DNA of 64,000 nucleotides, taken from NCBI RefSeq assembly GCF_020520425.1, contig NC_079489.1, positions 87,597,810 through 87,661,809 on the forward strand, written 5' to 3'. Made by a program: the position numbers and the translations under genes. Shown piece after piece: positions 14,701 through 23,758 of the stretch; position 1 is the stretch's first letter; each line of letters begins with the position of its first letter. The notes under the pieces were generated by a model that saw only the letters and a program-made list of their open reading frames with translations, was not told where the DNA came from and made no database searches. This stretch comes from Spinacia oleracea (lineage: Eukaryota; Streptophyta; Magnoliopsida; Caryophyllales; Amaranthaceae).

Positions 14701-17700
14701 ATTGTCAAGATTTATACGGATGCACATGTCATCGAGCATTGCAAATCAGGACTGGGAGTGGTAATACGAATTGAATGTGGGGTGATAATGGATATCGCAA
14801 CAAGGAGAGTATATGTTACGATGCCGAAAATCGCTGAAGCTTTATCTGTTAGGTTTGGTTTGCAAATGGAGAGAGGCTTGGGTATGATCGTGTGTGGGTC
14901 GAGAGTGATGCTATAAATGTGGCCCAAGCTATGAAGAGTGACTCCAGAGGTTGTTATGCTATCCACCATATCTATGATGACATTGGGAAAGATAGTTTGC
15001 TTTTTGATATTTCTCATATTTCTAATGTGCAAAGGGATGTAATTTTGGTAGCTCAACTAGTGTAAAGGTTGGATGCTAGCAAAAACTCGGAGTATGTTTG
15101 TGTTGGTTCTTTTCCCCAAAGCATCACTACTTAGGCGGAATTTGATTTAAATTAATAAATTGTCCGCTCTATCTTTCCCTCAAAAAAAAGGTTAAGGAGA
15201 GAAATTAGTTTTGTGGAAGTGAAATAAGCAACAATTACACTTTGTCAGTTATTCAATGTTTGCCAAAAGAAGACTTGGGATCGGGATATTCTTGACACTT
15301 GGGATATTAATGTGTAGTACGCTAATGTGTTGAGATAAGACCTTACGGTGTGTTTGGATAGATAAATACAGAAGGAAATGGATGAAAGAGAAACGGGGGG
15401 ATTCAACTTCCCTTGTTTGGATATGACTTTTGGAGAGGAAAGGGAAGCGATCCATTTTCCCTCCCTTTTAATAAACCAAATCCTTCCAACATTTAAAAGT
15501 TTGTAAGGAAAATGCAAGCTCACTCTTGCCTCCCCTCACCTCCCTTTCTTTTCTCTCCTCTTCCTTCCCCTTCCTTTCTTTCCTAACCTATTATCCAAAA
15601 ACATTGTTAGGGAGAATGACGAACTATCATATAAATTCAGTGAGTTTGTAGTGGAGCTCAATTATGACTACCATGGATTTGTACAGGATTTCCTGATAGC
15701 ACATATCCTCAAGTTCTTGCTTTTTGGTCCTTGGCAATGGCGTGCGTCCTCAACCTTGTTTATCTTTCTTATGTACATCCAATAATTGTTTAAATATGTT
15801 AATGAAAATCAGGAGGAACTAAGAATTCGGTGAAAGAAGACAACATACACAAACAAGTTTAGAGCATTAGCCATCAACAGGAAAAAAAAATCTGCTCTAA
15901 GCTTACTTTTCTTAGCTAGTGACGCTCTAAGGATAGAGTGTATTCCCTCCGTCCCAATAGACTTTTTGTGTAGTTTTATGCGATAAGTTATTGTAAGCTT
16001 ATCTATTGTAGTTTAATAGAAAAGCAGGTTTTTTTAATTTTAATTGAATGTGAGGATGTGTGACCATAACTTTTGGTAGTGGAAAGAGAGATGTAATAAA
16101 ATATTAGTGGGTCCATGCCATAAAAGGAAGTATGACAATTAAATTGAGACGAAAAAAAAAGAAATTGTGACATTTAAATTGGGACGAAGGGAGTACATAA
16201 GAACGACCAACATGATTAATATTGCTCAGTCACAAAGGTTGTGCAACATTTGGATAGTCGTAGGCTCTTAGCCTTAAGTATCTAATATGCCAAACATTCA
16301 AGAAGAAAATATCTTATTATCAGTTGCACATGAACAAGGTGGAAATTTGGAAAACACATCATCGCTTGCTAGGAAGATGATGTAGAACACTCAATCTCAT
16401 GGTATTCACAAACATTGAACTTAACAAGATCATGAAAAATATGCAGCATATTAAGTCGTACCTTAAGGGCGCAATTATCATCACTATGCAAAAGCCCATT
16501 CAATTTAATCTGCAAAAAATGTAAAGCTGATACTTTAACACTTAGCAAGATAACCAACCAACGAAAAGGAAGGGGGAACTGACAAACAAGTAACTAACCA
16601 AAGAGGACACAATTTTTATTAAACCCTTCACATCCTTTTTCTTTCTTTTTAAGTTTTTTTTTAATCAATCAACTACTTTTTTCACACTCAGCAATCAAAT
16701 TTAACAACTACTCTTTCAAGAGAGGATATCAGAAATCCTAACTTAAAAACCTTCCATCTCAGTGAAGTAGTGAACACAAAAGTTGAACAAAAACTACTAT
16801 CCAAATTAAACTTTGAAATCACAAGCAAATTGCTGAAAAACAAGCACATCAAAACCTAAATTTGTGTACTATATCATTGCTCCAAAAGACTATTACTTAA
16901 AAGAAACTCAAATATGTATGATAGAGAAAAAAATATCAGTACGCCAGTAGCTAGAAGGTCCACCAGGGGATAAAAACAGCAAAAACTTATGTTGATCTCA
17001 CATAAAATAAAGAGATGACAATGAGAGTATCTGAGGATTCCAATTCCACCCTGCGGCCACCTTGATAGTTACCTTGATAGTATAGAAATGGCCTCATGGT
17101 TAGAAGGGTATGGAAACTTTTAACTACAAGTGATGAAGCAGGGACACGTAATGTGCCATACCTAATCCTCAGCACCAACCCTATCCCATCTCAAACCACC
17201 CTGTCCTACACCCATCCCACCCCAACCTCAATACACATAACTTTTTTCTACCCTATAAAGTATCTAAAATTTGAAACCAAAATATTCTCCGTCTGAAGCC
17301 TGAATAACACATACCCTAGAACTATAAACCAAAAAATACTAATATTTCATCTAACTAAAAACCAATGGTGAAACCCCAACAAAGCAGATGTCGGGGTTGT
17401 TTGGTACGGGGTCTTAGGGAAGGGAAAGGTAATAAACTGCGAAAAAGAAATCCTCATGTAAGTTGATCATAGCCTCCCATAGGTTCTTCAAAAGATATGT
17501 TCCCTTCTATGTTACTTGGATTCGGGTACCCATGTCGGATACGGGTACGTGTCAAAGTGTCTGACTCGGCTTTTGTGGGAAAAAAAAAACATGAATTTGG
17601 TCCAAAATGAAGTATCCGGTGTCCATACCCATGTCCGAGTGTGGAGGATCCGACACGGGTACTTGAGGTAAAATGAAGAGTCCAAGTAACATAGGTTCCC

Positions 17701-19529
17701 TTATCTCTGGTGCACCATCGCATCATCCCTGTCCATCTTCAGTATCCTAACCCACCCACCGTGTTGTTCATAGACTTCAACAAACATACATCTTCGCCAG
17801 TCGCCATTAGAGCCACTCACCCTCACCAAGAATGGCTAACACCGGCATCAACCCACCACCTCCTTGCAAACACAACCCAGACTGCTTCCAAACGAAAAAC
17901 ATTGTCTTAATCCAGCCCTCTCCTAACCAGAAAACACATTATCTAAAAGGTCGGTGGAGAAAAGATCATGGAAGGTAGCAAGGAGAAGAGGGAGGATTTA
18001 AGAGTAAAGATAATTGTGGTTGGACAGTGAAGAGAGGAAGGACTTATTGAAGGAGGTGAGAGTTCACTACAAAAAAAAAGTTAATAAACCAAACACAATA
18101 GAGGAGAATGGTTTTGTTTCCTTTATTTAAAGTAAACATAATATTTAAAATCCCACAACTACTACAATATTAGATACAACGTATTCTTAGGATAATCTAC
18201 ACTCTACAATGAACCCATGGCAATTTCACTAATCCTAAAAATTACACCTCACAGTAATATTGCATTAGATACAACGTATTTTTAGGATAGTCTACAATGA
18301 ACCCCATGGTAATTTCACTAATCCTAAAAATTACACCTCACACTAATATTGTGTTTACCTCATAAACCAAGTAGTCCCTCACACTATTGATTTTGTGCAC
18401 CCCCGCGATTGGTAACACACACTCACTGACTTCTAGTGTGACTACTTCTTCTTGCACACACCCTTCATTCACCCTACCGGTTGAGAAAACTCCCTTTCAT
18501 AATACCCAACCTCTGAAGCTTCTACACACTTCTACAAGTTGTAGACTTTGTTGATAATAGGAACAAAAAAGCTTCTACGGCTGTTAAGAACACCCTAGGC
18601 CCACCTTCTTCGAGTTTTGTCTTGGCAAGAAAAGTCTACCACCAATGGAAATATCTAGACCATGTCTAAAGCACTCCACTACAAAATTCATATTATTAAT
18701 TTTCATTTCCTTTTTCATTATATGAGAATAATACTTAATTATTTGGTATTTGGGGAGATTATCCCAACACTTCTTCAACTATGAACCTTGTACATGAAGT
18801 ACAATGAAACCAAGTAAAATTAAAGATCTTTTAAAGTTGATAGTTCAACAACGGACTTGTATGTTTAACCATCAAAAGTTTGAACTGTTAGGCACCAAAC
18901 ACTCATCACTCCTATTTCCTATAACTTTTCACCAATATATCATCATTATTAGCATATTAGGGAGTACATAATGAAATTAATTAATTATTGATTTTTCAAC
19001 CATAAAATCAATAATACGAGTATGAATTTTGCATATATTAATAGGAATTGGGTGTAGAACATTACCACTGTTATCATATCTGGATATTCAGCCAATAGAT
19101 CTTTAAGAACAAGCTCCAAAACCTACTCCCAAACAAAAAAAAAACATCATCAAATTCAGCGAACAGGTAAATCAACAATCAAATTAATACCCATGAAAGA
19201 GAATGAAGTACAGACCGCGGTTTTGCCACAACCACGGGGACCAAGAAGCAAGACGGAATTATTGCACGCCTCAGTGATTGAGCTAGATACTATAAATTTC
19301 AATTTACTGCAAAATTGAAAATACAGATTGCATTCAATTATATCAACTGAAAGAAATTGAGAGTAAATGAGCAATTAAATAAATACAGATTCATAAGATG
19401 ATTGAGGAGAAGAATGAATTACCTAAAATTGGTATCTGGAGAAGGGGGGAGGAGAGAAAAAAAGGCGTTGGGGTCGCAGATTCTGGTTCTGAGTAGAGCT
19501 AGGGCTTCTTCACCGGGATTCTTTTCCAT
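1674..19529 (-). CDS. ORC4: Origin recognition complex subunit 4 (ORC4), 10 exons, 3' end outside window
   Basis: ORC4 is an AAA+-like subunit of the nuclear complex that marks replication origins and loads MCM helicase. Ten minus-strand exons join in frame: 19529-19423, 19306-19216, 19122-19066, 16509-16462, 4434-4384, 4293-4250, 4110-4047, 3825-3739, 1943-1852 and 1755-1674. The start is the ATG at 19529 (MEKNPGEEALALLRTRICDP). Exon 2 holds the Walker A motif GPRGCGKT. Exon 4 encodes IKLNGLLHSDDNCALK. Exon 7 holds the Walker B motif VIVLDEFD followed by LFAQ. Exon 8 reads GKQRLLYSLLDAMQSVTSQ and exon 9 reads LEKRVRSRLSHRK. These match plant ORC4 segment by segment. The intron between exons 4 and 5 is about 12 kb and full of transposon debris; that between exons 3 and 4 is about 2.6 kb. 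All splice phases agree and no stop interrupts the exons seen, so the gene looks functional. The C-terminal third is not in the window. Confidence 0.95.
2696..2773. repeat. (CT)n-(AT)n microsatellite
   Basis: About 17 CT units run directly into an AT/TATG-type tract. It lies in the ORC4 intron between exons 8 and 9 and should be highly polymorphic between individuals. Confidence 0.95.
5640..6070 (+). other. Possible decayed retroelement coding fragment with a short duplication
   Basis: The plus-strand frame from about 5652 reads NPAKVLQDAQVLANMNACEV and continues to a stop. This is weakly reminiscent of the RNase H-like tail of plant LINE proteins. Further on, a segment of about 30 bp (GTGGTGCCTGAACTGCT) occurs twice, about 53 bp apart, near 5855 and 5908. 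No domain is certain. It sits within the ORC4 intron between exons 4 and 5. Confidence 0.25.
6266..6280 (+). repeat. Run of 15 G
   Basis: An uninterrupted G tract sits in otherwise mixed sequence of the large ORC4 intron. It may be a true mononucleotide repeat or an assembly or sequencing length artefact. Confidence 0.8.
6905..8170 (-). pseudogene. Decayed hAT-family transposase
   Basis: Read on the minus strand with frame changes, this stretch follows the C-terminal half of a hAT transposase. About 7860-7670 gives FWSEAQEIVTITIPLYNLLK and then DGDGPKTREIYERMDNMI. About 7610-7530 gives RWNKMIIPLHCLGFTISPRF. About 7330-7250 gives DWWSMYG followed by TPELAEVAKE, the hAT dimerisation region. 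An acidic tail (LEDMRWAGLD, VEDEEG) lies at about 7060-6990. Frameshifts and stops break it, so it cannot encode an enzyme. No terminal inverted repeats were found, so the element ends are unknown. It lies in the ORC4 12-kb intron, antisense to no known exon. Confidence 0.7.
8605..9130. repeat. Degenerate tandem repeat, units of about 100 bp
   Basis: The segment repeats a theme five to six times: a TCGGTCTA-type motif, ACTCAATCGGTTAATATT, a TAACACTCGATCGATAAT-type motif and AGTAAAGATCATCATAT. Copies are diverged and differ in length. It could be an old minisatellite or the repeated interior of an unidentified element. Confidence 0.75.
9131..9480. repeat. Degenerate short repeat (GAACTTATCT-like)
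   Basis: Units such as TCTGAACTTATCTGAACT recur with much variation over 350 bp and end against the target duplication of the solo LTR at 9486-9490. It directly follows the repeat field with units of about 100 bp. Confidence 0.7.
9491..11018 (+). mobile_element. Solo LTR, Ty3/gypsy (probably Athila-like)
   Basis: The segment begins TGATATATG and ends CCTGTCA, so it has TG...CA ends. It is flanked on both sides by ATATG (9486-9490 and 11019-11023), a perfect 5-bp target duplication. It contains CCTGTGGATACGATCCCTAC near the 3' end, a sequence I associate with LTRs of plant gypsy elements. A GC-rich portion (about 9830-10130) is built from GCCCGATCGGGCG-type short palindromes. No internal domain or second LTR is present, so this is the product of LTR-LTR recombination. 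It lies in the ORC4 12-kb intron, in the antisense direction to the gene. Confidence 0.85.
11640..12180 (+). other. Unassigned segment with coding-like composition
   Basis: This stretch is richer in GC and codon-like structure than its surroundings, but every frame is broken. A short reading near 11980-12060 contains GKGKIQVPFKEKDEKVDDDF. It could be the remains of a retroelement ORF1 upstream of the LINE fragment at 13.6 kb, but no motif proves that. Confidence 0.25.
12262..12540. mobile_element. Stowaway-like MITE
   Basis: The left end CTACCTCGTTTTTT pairs with the inverse of the right end AAAAAACGGAGGGAG. Internal DNA is AT-rich and non-coding. The left flank is TA; the right flank reads TT, so one copy of the TA duplication has mutated. 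It lies in the ORC4 12-kb intron. Confidence 0.6.
13565..15189 (+). pseudogene. 5'-truncated, decayed LINE (zf-RVT and RNase H-like region)
   Basis: About 13571-13740 corresponds to the end of a reverse transcriptase (MMSIF, GKNCVCQRR, FEILSASIRHFGQ). About 13790-13985 gives ILKAQYFKN, SWRSIWGTKSLRDDLVWQVG and INVWSDPGL, the zinc-binding region of plant L1-type elements. About 14680-15060 gives WTCPPQGIVKIYTDAH, SGLGVVIR and IAEALSVRFGLQ, the RNase H-like C-terminus. Frameshifts occur between blocks. The 3' end is an A8 tail at 15182-15189 after ATAAATTGTCCGCTCTA. The copy is 5'-truncated and dead. It is antisense to ORC4, in the large intron. Confidence 0.8.
15347..15605. mobile_element. MITE-like segment with GTTTGGATA-type ends
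   Basis: The left end GTGTTTGGATAGATAAAT is imperfectly inverse to the right end CCTATTATCCAAAAACAT, and a third TTTGGATATG occurs inside. Ends are diverged and no clear target duplication was seen. Confidence 0.35.
15943..16193. mobile_element. Stowaway-like MITE, about 250 bp
   Basis: The left end TTCCCTCCGTCCCAAT is inverse to the right end ATTGGGACGAAGGGAG. TA flanks both sides (15941-15942 and 16194-16195), as expected for Tc1/mariner-derived Stowaway elements. Its interior is non-coding. It lies close to ORC4 exon 4. Confidence 0.8.
17507..17694. mobile_element. 188-bp MITE with perfect 8-bp target duplication
   Basis: The terminal inverted repeat CTATGTTACTTGGA (17507-17520) has its exact inverse TCCAAGTAACATAG at 17681-17694. 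GTTCCCTT is duplicated at 17499-17506 and 17695-17702. An 8-bp duplication suggests hAT-type mobilisation. The interior contains further inverted CGGGTAC/GTGTCGGA blocks. It lies in the ORC4 intron between exons 3 and 4. Confidence 0.85.
18165..18354. repeat. Tandem duplication of about 95 bp
   Basis: ATTAGATACAACGTATT and the following block (CATGG, AATTTCACTAATCCTAAAAA, TTACACCTCAC) occur twice, offset by about 95 bp, with a few substitutions and small indels. It lies in the ORC4 intron between exons 3 and 4. Confidence 0.85.
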
Positions 19530-19587
19530 CTTTATTCTCTCTTTGTCTTCCCTCTCTGAATTGTGCTGCTTGTAAACTCCCAATAAT

Positions 19588-19596
19588 GGCGGGAAA
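19588..19596 (-). promoter_or_regulatory. Consensus E2F site in the ORC4 promoter/leader
   Basis: On the minus strand the sequence reads TTTCCCGCC, about 60 bp upstream of the ORC4 ATG at 19529. TTTCCCGC is the consensus E2F/DP site, and plant pre-replication genes including ORC subunits are known E2F targets. A weak TATA-like TTATATTAAA lies further upstream on the same strand (about 19672-19681). Binding itself is inferred. Confidence 0.7.
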
Positions 19597-19984
19597 TGGA
19601 GCGTCGAAGGAGAGGCCTGACTGACTGAGAAGTGGTTATTGGGGGCGGGTCAAAAACAGGGTCAATCTTTTTTTAATATAAGGGGCGCGATATGTTTGGA
19701 TAGAGCAACCCCAACTTTTAAAAAATAGACATGCTCATAAAATAAAAGAACATGTGACCAGGTATCCCACTATTTAATAACATAAGCACTAATTTTCTGT
19801 TGGTTCAGTGGTGTTTGGGCTGAACTTGGTAGGGAGAACTCGTGTTCGATCCCCCACAACAACAATTGGGAGTGGACTGGAACTTATCCACCCACATAAG
19901 CAGTTGTTAAAAGCATTTAGTTAATTTGGGCACGTAGCACAAAAAAATGGTAGCTCAAATAATATTATAGTCTTGTTTTCCAAA

Positions 19985-21226
19985 TCGAGCGTCCCATAAT
20001 TATAGTCTTATTTCCTTATTTGAACACAAAAAATTTCCCATGTTACCCTCATTTTGGACCACAAAACAAAAAAAAACCCAAATTCTTATATGAGACTGTC
20101 CTAGCCATCAACTGATGGTGAGACCAGTTCACACTTGCGAATTTAGGTATGTTACTTCTATAGTTTAGACATGTTACTTTTTTTATAATTTTAGAGGAGG
20201 TACTTTTTTTAGTTTAGGTATGTTAGTTCTATGGTTTATACATGTTACTTTTTTTATACGGAATAGTTTTAGGGGAGATACCTTCTTAGTATAGGTATGT
20301 TACTTCTATAATTTAGACATGTTACTTTTTTTTTATAATTTTAGAGGAAGTACTTTTTTAGAGTTTAGGTATGTTACTTCTATAGTTTATACATGTTACT
20401 TTTTTTTATACGGAGTAGTTTTAGGGGAAATACCTTCTTATTTTAGGTATGTTACTTCTGTAGTTTAGACATGTTACTTTTTTTTTTAATAATTTTAGAG
20501 GAGGTATTTTTTAGAGTTTAGGTATGTTACTTCTATAGTTTAGACATGTTACTTTTTTTTATACGGAGTAGTTTTAGGGGAGGTACCTTTTTAGTTTAGG
20601 TATGTTATTTCTATAGTTTAGACATGTTACTTCTTTTATACGGATTAGTTTTAGGGGAGGTACCTTTTTAGTTTATGTATTACTTCTATAGTTTAGACAT
20701 GTTACTTTTTTTTTATATAATTTTAGATGAGGTACTTTTTTAGTTTAGGTATGTTACTTCTATAGTTTAGACATGTTACTTTTTTTTATACGGAATAGTT
20801 TTAGGGGAGGTACATTTTTAGTTTAGGTATGTTACTTCTATATTTTAGACATGTTACTTTTTTTATATATATAATTTTAGAGGAGGTACTTTTTTAGTTT
20901 AGGTATGTTACTTCTATAGTTTAGATCTGTTACTTTTTTTTTATAGTTTCAGGGAAGGTACGCTATTGGTTTCGCGCTCGTCACACCATCAAAATGATGG
21001 TGTGACTGGTCTCACAGGAGACGCGCTGCAAAAAAAATTATACTTTATTCCTTTTAACATGTACTATTTTCTCTTCCCCATGTACTTTATTCTTTTTTAC
21101 ATGTACTACATTCTACTTTTTCATCATCAATGTACTATATTTCAATTTCACACACACACTTAATTCCACTTCTCTTAAAATCCGTGTTTTTAGTCAAACA
21201 AGACTATAATTTTGGGACGGAGGGAG
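19985..21226. mobile_element. Possible large Stowaway-like element carrying a tandem array
   Basis: The right end is GGGACGGAGGGAG followed by TA (21227-21228) and is preceded by AAGACTATAATTTT. The left side reads CGTCCCATAATTATAGTCTT at about 19991-20010, which is its diverged inverse. A second inner inverted pair, ATGGTGAGACCAGT near 20116 and TGACTGGTCTCAC near 21003, flanks the array. The 1.2-kb length is unusual for Stowaway, so an insertion or internal expansion is likely. No ORF is convincing. Confidence 0.45.
20141..20955 (+). repeat. Tandem array of about 75-bp units in two forms
   Basis: About eleven units share GGTATGTTACTTCTATAG, TTTAGACATGTTACTT and a GAGGTAC-type end. Two forms largely alternate: one with TTTTATAATTTTAGAGGAGG and one with TATACGGAGTAGTTTTAGGG, making a dimer of about 150 bp. 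The array is A+T rich and non-coding. Confidence 0.9.
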
Positions 21227-21228
21227 TA

Positions 21229-22494
21229 GGTAATTACAAGATATTGTAGCCCCCAATGTGAAAATTAGTAACTTAAATTAATTGTAGATAGAAATTTGAA
21301 GTGGCAAACTTAGCAACAACAACTTGTAACTCACCATTGAAGTTGCTCTTAATAATTAAATTTTCTTAATGATCCGTTTGGATATATGGATTTCATTTGA
21401 AATTTCGATATTTGATTAATTCTACTGTTTGGATAATGGGAATTTGAAATTCAGAATTGGCCCAATTCTAACACACTTAAGAAAAGCCCACAACGTACTA
21501 AGGAATTGAAATTACAATTCAAACTATGTCATTTGAAATTCTTAACCCACTGTCTAAGCGTCTAATACAACATACTTCTATCATTTGAAAGACTTTTTCT
21601 CTCTCCTCCCACCCTAATTTGTCGACAGTTTTTCTCTCCTTCGAGTCCTCCACAGTCAAACTCTCTCTCCTCCACCTTACTCCCTCTCGCCTTTACTATT
21701 AGAACCTTCTCTCTCCTAGATGTCTGTTGAAAAACATTGTCGGAGATGGGCCACCGATGAAGACAGTTGAGAAGAGCTTTCTCTCAATTCGGTCAAGTTT
21801 CTACTGAATTGAAGGTTTCGTGCTAGTAAACTTCTTTAGAAAAACGATTCCGATTATTCTGGTCTTTGATTTGGTATTTTTATGATTAACGATGGTTCTA
21901 CGACAGCTATACGTTTTTTGAATCATCAAAATTTCTATGAAAAATGGTGGTTCAATGTAATCCCCCGTAAATTTATAAATTTTATTTATATATGTTAACG
22001 TATATTTATTTATATTTAAATAGAATTTACGAATTTACGAATTTTAGTAATAAATATATACTTTCACGTGAAAACAAAAAAAAAAAAAAGAAGAGAACAA
22101 AACCCTCCTTCAAGGTTTCACGTAACTGCTATTGCTCCTCTCCTTGTTTGCTACTGTTCAGCCGCCAACCACCTTAACCCTCGCCGGCGACCATCATTGT
22201 CCGTCACCGCAGCTTGCGCCGCTTGTAACTCCTCCCTCTTTTGCTCCGTGTTGCTTGCTTCTCCTTCGTTTATTACCCTTCTCCTCTTGGTTGTTTCTGT
22301 TTCGCGCAGCGAGATCACCGTGCTCGCTACCAACACAGCCGCCGCGAGTTCTTCTCCGTCGCCTGACCGTCGGCCTGCTCGGTAACTTCTCCTCCCTCCT
22401 TTTTCTTTTTCGTTCTCCTTTCTCGGTTGTTATTTCTTGCTCTCCTCCTCAATTGCTTTCCTGCTGTCGCACAGCGACCGCACGACCCAGCCAC
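21229..22494. other. Intergenic sequence left of CACTA-1
   Basis: No gene is identified. About 21590-21720 is pyrimidine-rich (CTCTCTCC). About 21970-22060 is very AT-rich. About 22130-22494 is GC-rich with CCGCCAACC-type codon-like runs, and similar GC-rich sequence resumes right of CACTA-1 at 32726. This pre-insertion locus looks like the leader of a gene or element, but no product is recognisable. Confidence 0.5.
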
Positions 22495-22790
22495 CACTAG
22501 TGGAAAAAGGCTTATTTGCATCCCCGCATTTGCCACGCCATTCTGAACATGTGACGCAAATAACAAATTTTAGCATAAAATATACTCATTTGCGTCGCAG
22601 CTTTGCTAAACTGCGAAGCAAATAACTCTAGGATGCCCGCCAGAGTCATTTGCGTCGCAGTTTAGCAAAGCTGCGACGCAAATGAGTAAATCAAGTGCAT
22701 CGCAGATTTACTAATCTGCGACGCAAATGACTCTAGGATGCTCCTAGAGTCATTTGCCACGCTGATTTGTAAATCTGCGACGCACTGGAT
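22495..22790. repeat. CACTA-1 left terminal and subterminal repeats
   Basis: After the CACTA terminus, the motif CATTTGCGTCGCAG and its inverse CTGCGACGCAAATG recur about every 40-60 bp and form near-perfect hairpins, for example around 22650-22683 and 22700-22730. In CACTA elements such subterminal motifs bind the element's DNA-binding protein and define the transposition complex; that role here is inferred. Confidence 0.85.
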
Positions 22791-23758
22791 TTTTTTTTTT
22801 TTTCCCCCAATTTCCCGCTCACGCTTATTCCTTTCAACTTTTCATTCTGACTTAGGTTTTGCGACAAACAACAACCGTGCTTCAATTCACTCCCACCAAA
22901 CGAAACAAACAACATTGCTTCAATTCACTTCACCGGCGCCGCCGCCCACGGCCAAGGAATTGGTCTTCACCCGCCGTTTCCCTCGCCTGCCCTTGCTCTC
23001 ACATCCGTCGCCCCCTGCACAGTGTCGCCGCAGCTCACCCGCAATTGCTCTCACACCCGTCGCGGCTCACAACCGCCCCTGCGCACTTCCCTTACTACCA
23101 CCGCCCCCTACACGCCGTCCCCTGCTCACAGCCGCTGCCCCATGTGTTGTCTCTCCTCTCTTCAATAATTAATTAGGTATTATTTACATTTAAGATTGAA
23201 TTTTAATCTTGATATTATTTAGTTGAATTTTAATTGAATTTTAATTGTGCATTTTAATTATAATTCTGGATATTTTGATTGAATTTTAATTGTACATTTT
23301 AGTTGAATTTTAAGATTGAATATATTATGATTGTGGATATTATTTAATTGAATTTTAATTGTGCACATTTAAGATTTAGGTTTTGTTGAATTTTAATTGT
23401 AGTTTTTGATGAATTGTAATAGGTTATTATAATAGTTGGTTTTATTCAATTTATTTGTTTATTACATTTAGGTTTTATTGAATTAAGGTTATGAAATGAA
23501 TTTTTGGGTTTGTGTAGGTTTATGAGAGGGTTTGGGTAGGTTATGAAATGAATTTAGATGATGAAATGATGTTTTGGGCTTGCTACAAAATTCGGGTTTG
23601 TGAATTTGTGATGTGAAATGAATTGTACTATGGGAACTTGTTATTAGTTATGGTAGGTTTTGTTGGAAGCCATGGATTTATAATGATATGAATAGCCTAG
23701 TTTATATTCTAACCTTTGACAAAATTTGGTCATATTGTTTTATCTTTAGTGGTTGAAA

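Noticed and set aside
17396..18105. Possible larger MITE with TTGTTTGGT...ACCAAACA ends
   Set aside because: The ends are short and common in plant DNA, no target duplication was found, and the clear 188-bp MITE lies inside.
22132..22500. Proline/serine-rich ORFs left of CACTA-1
   Set aside because: Low-complexity GC-rich sequence is open in several frames on both strands; no motif was recognised.
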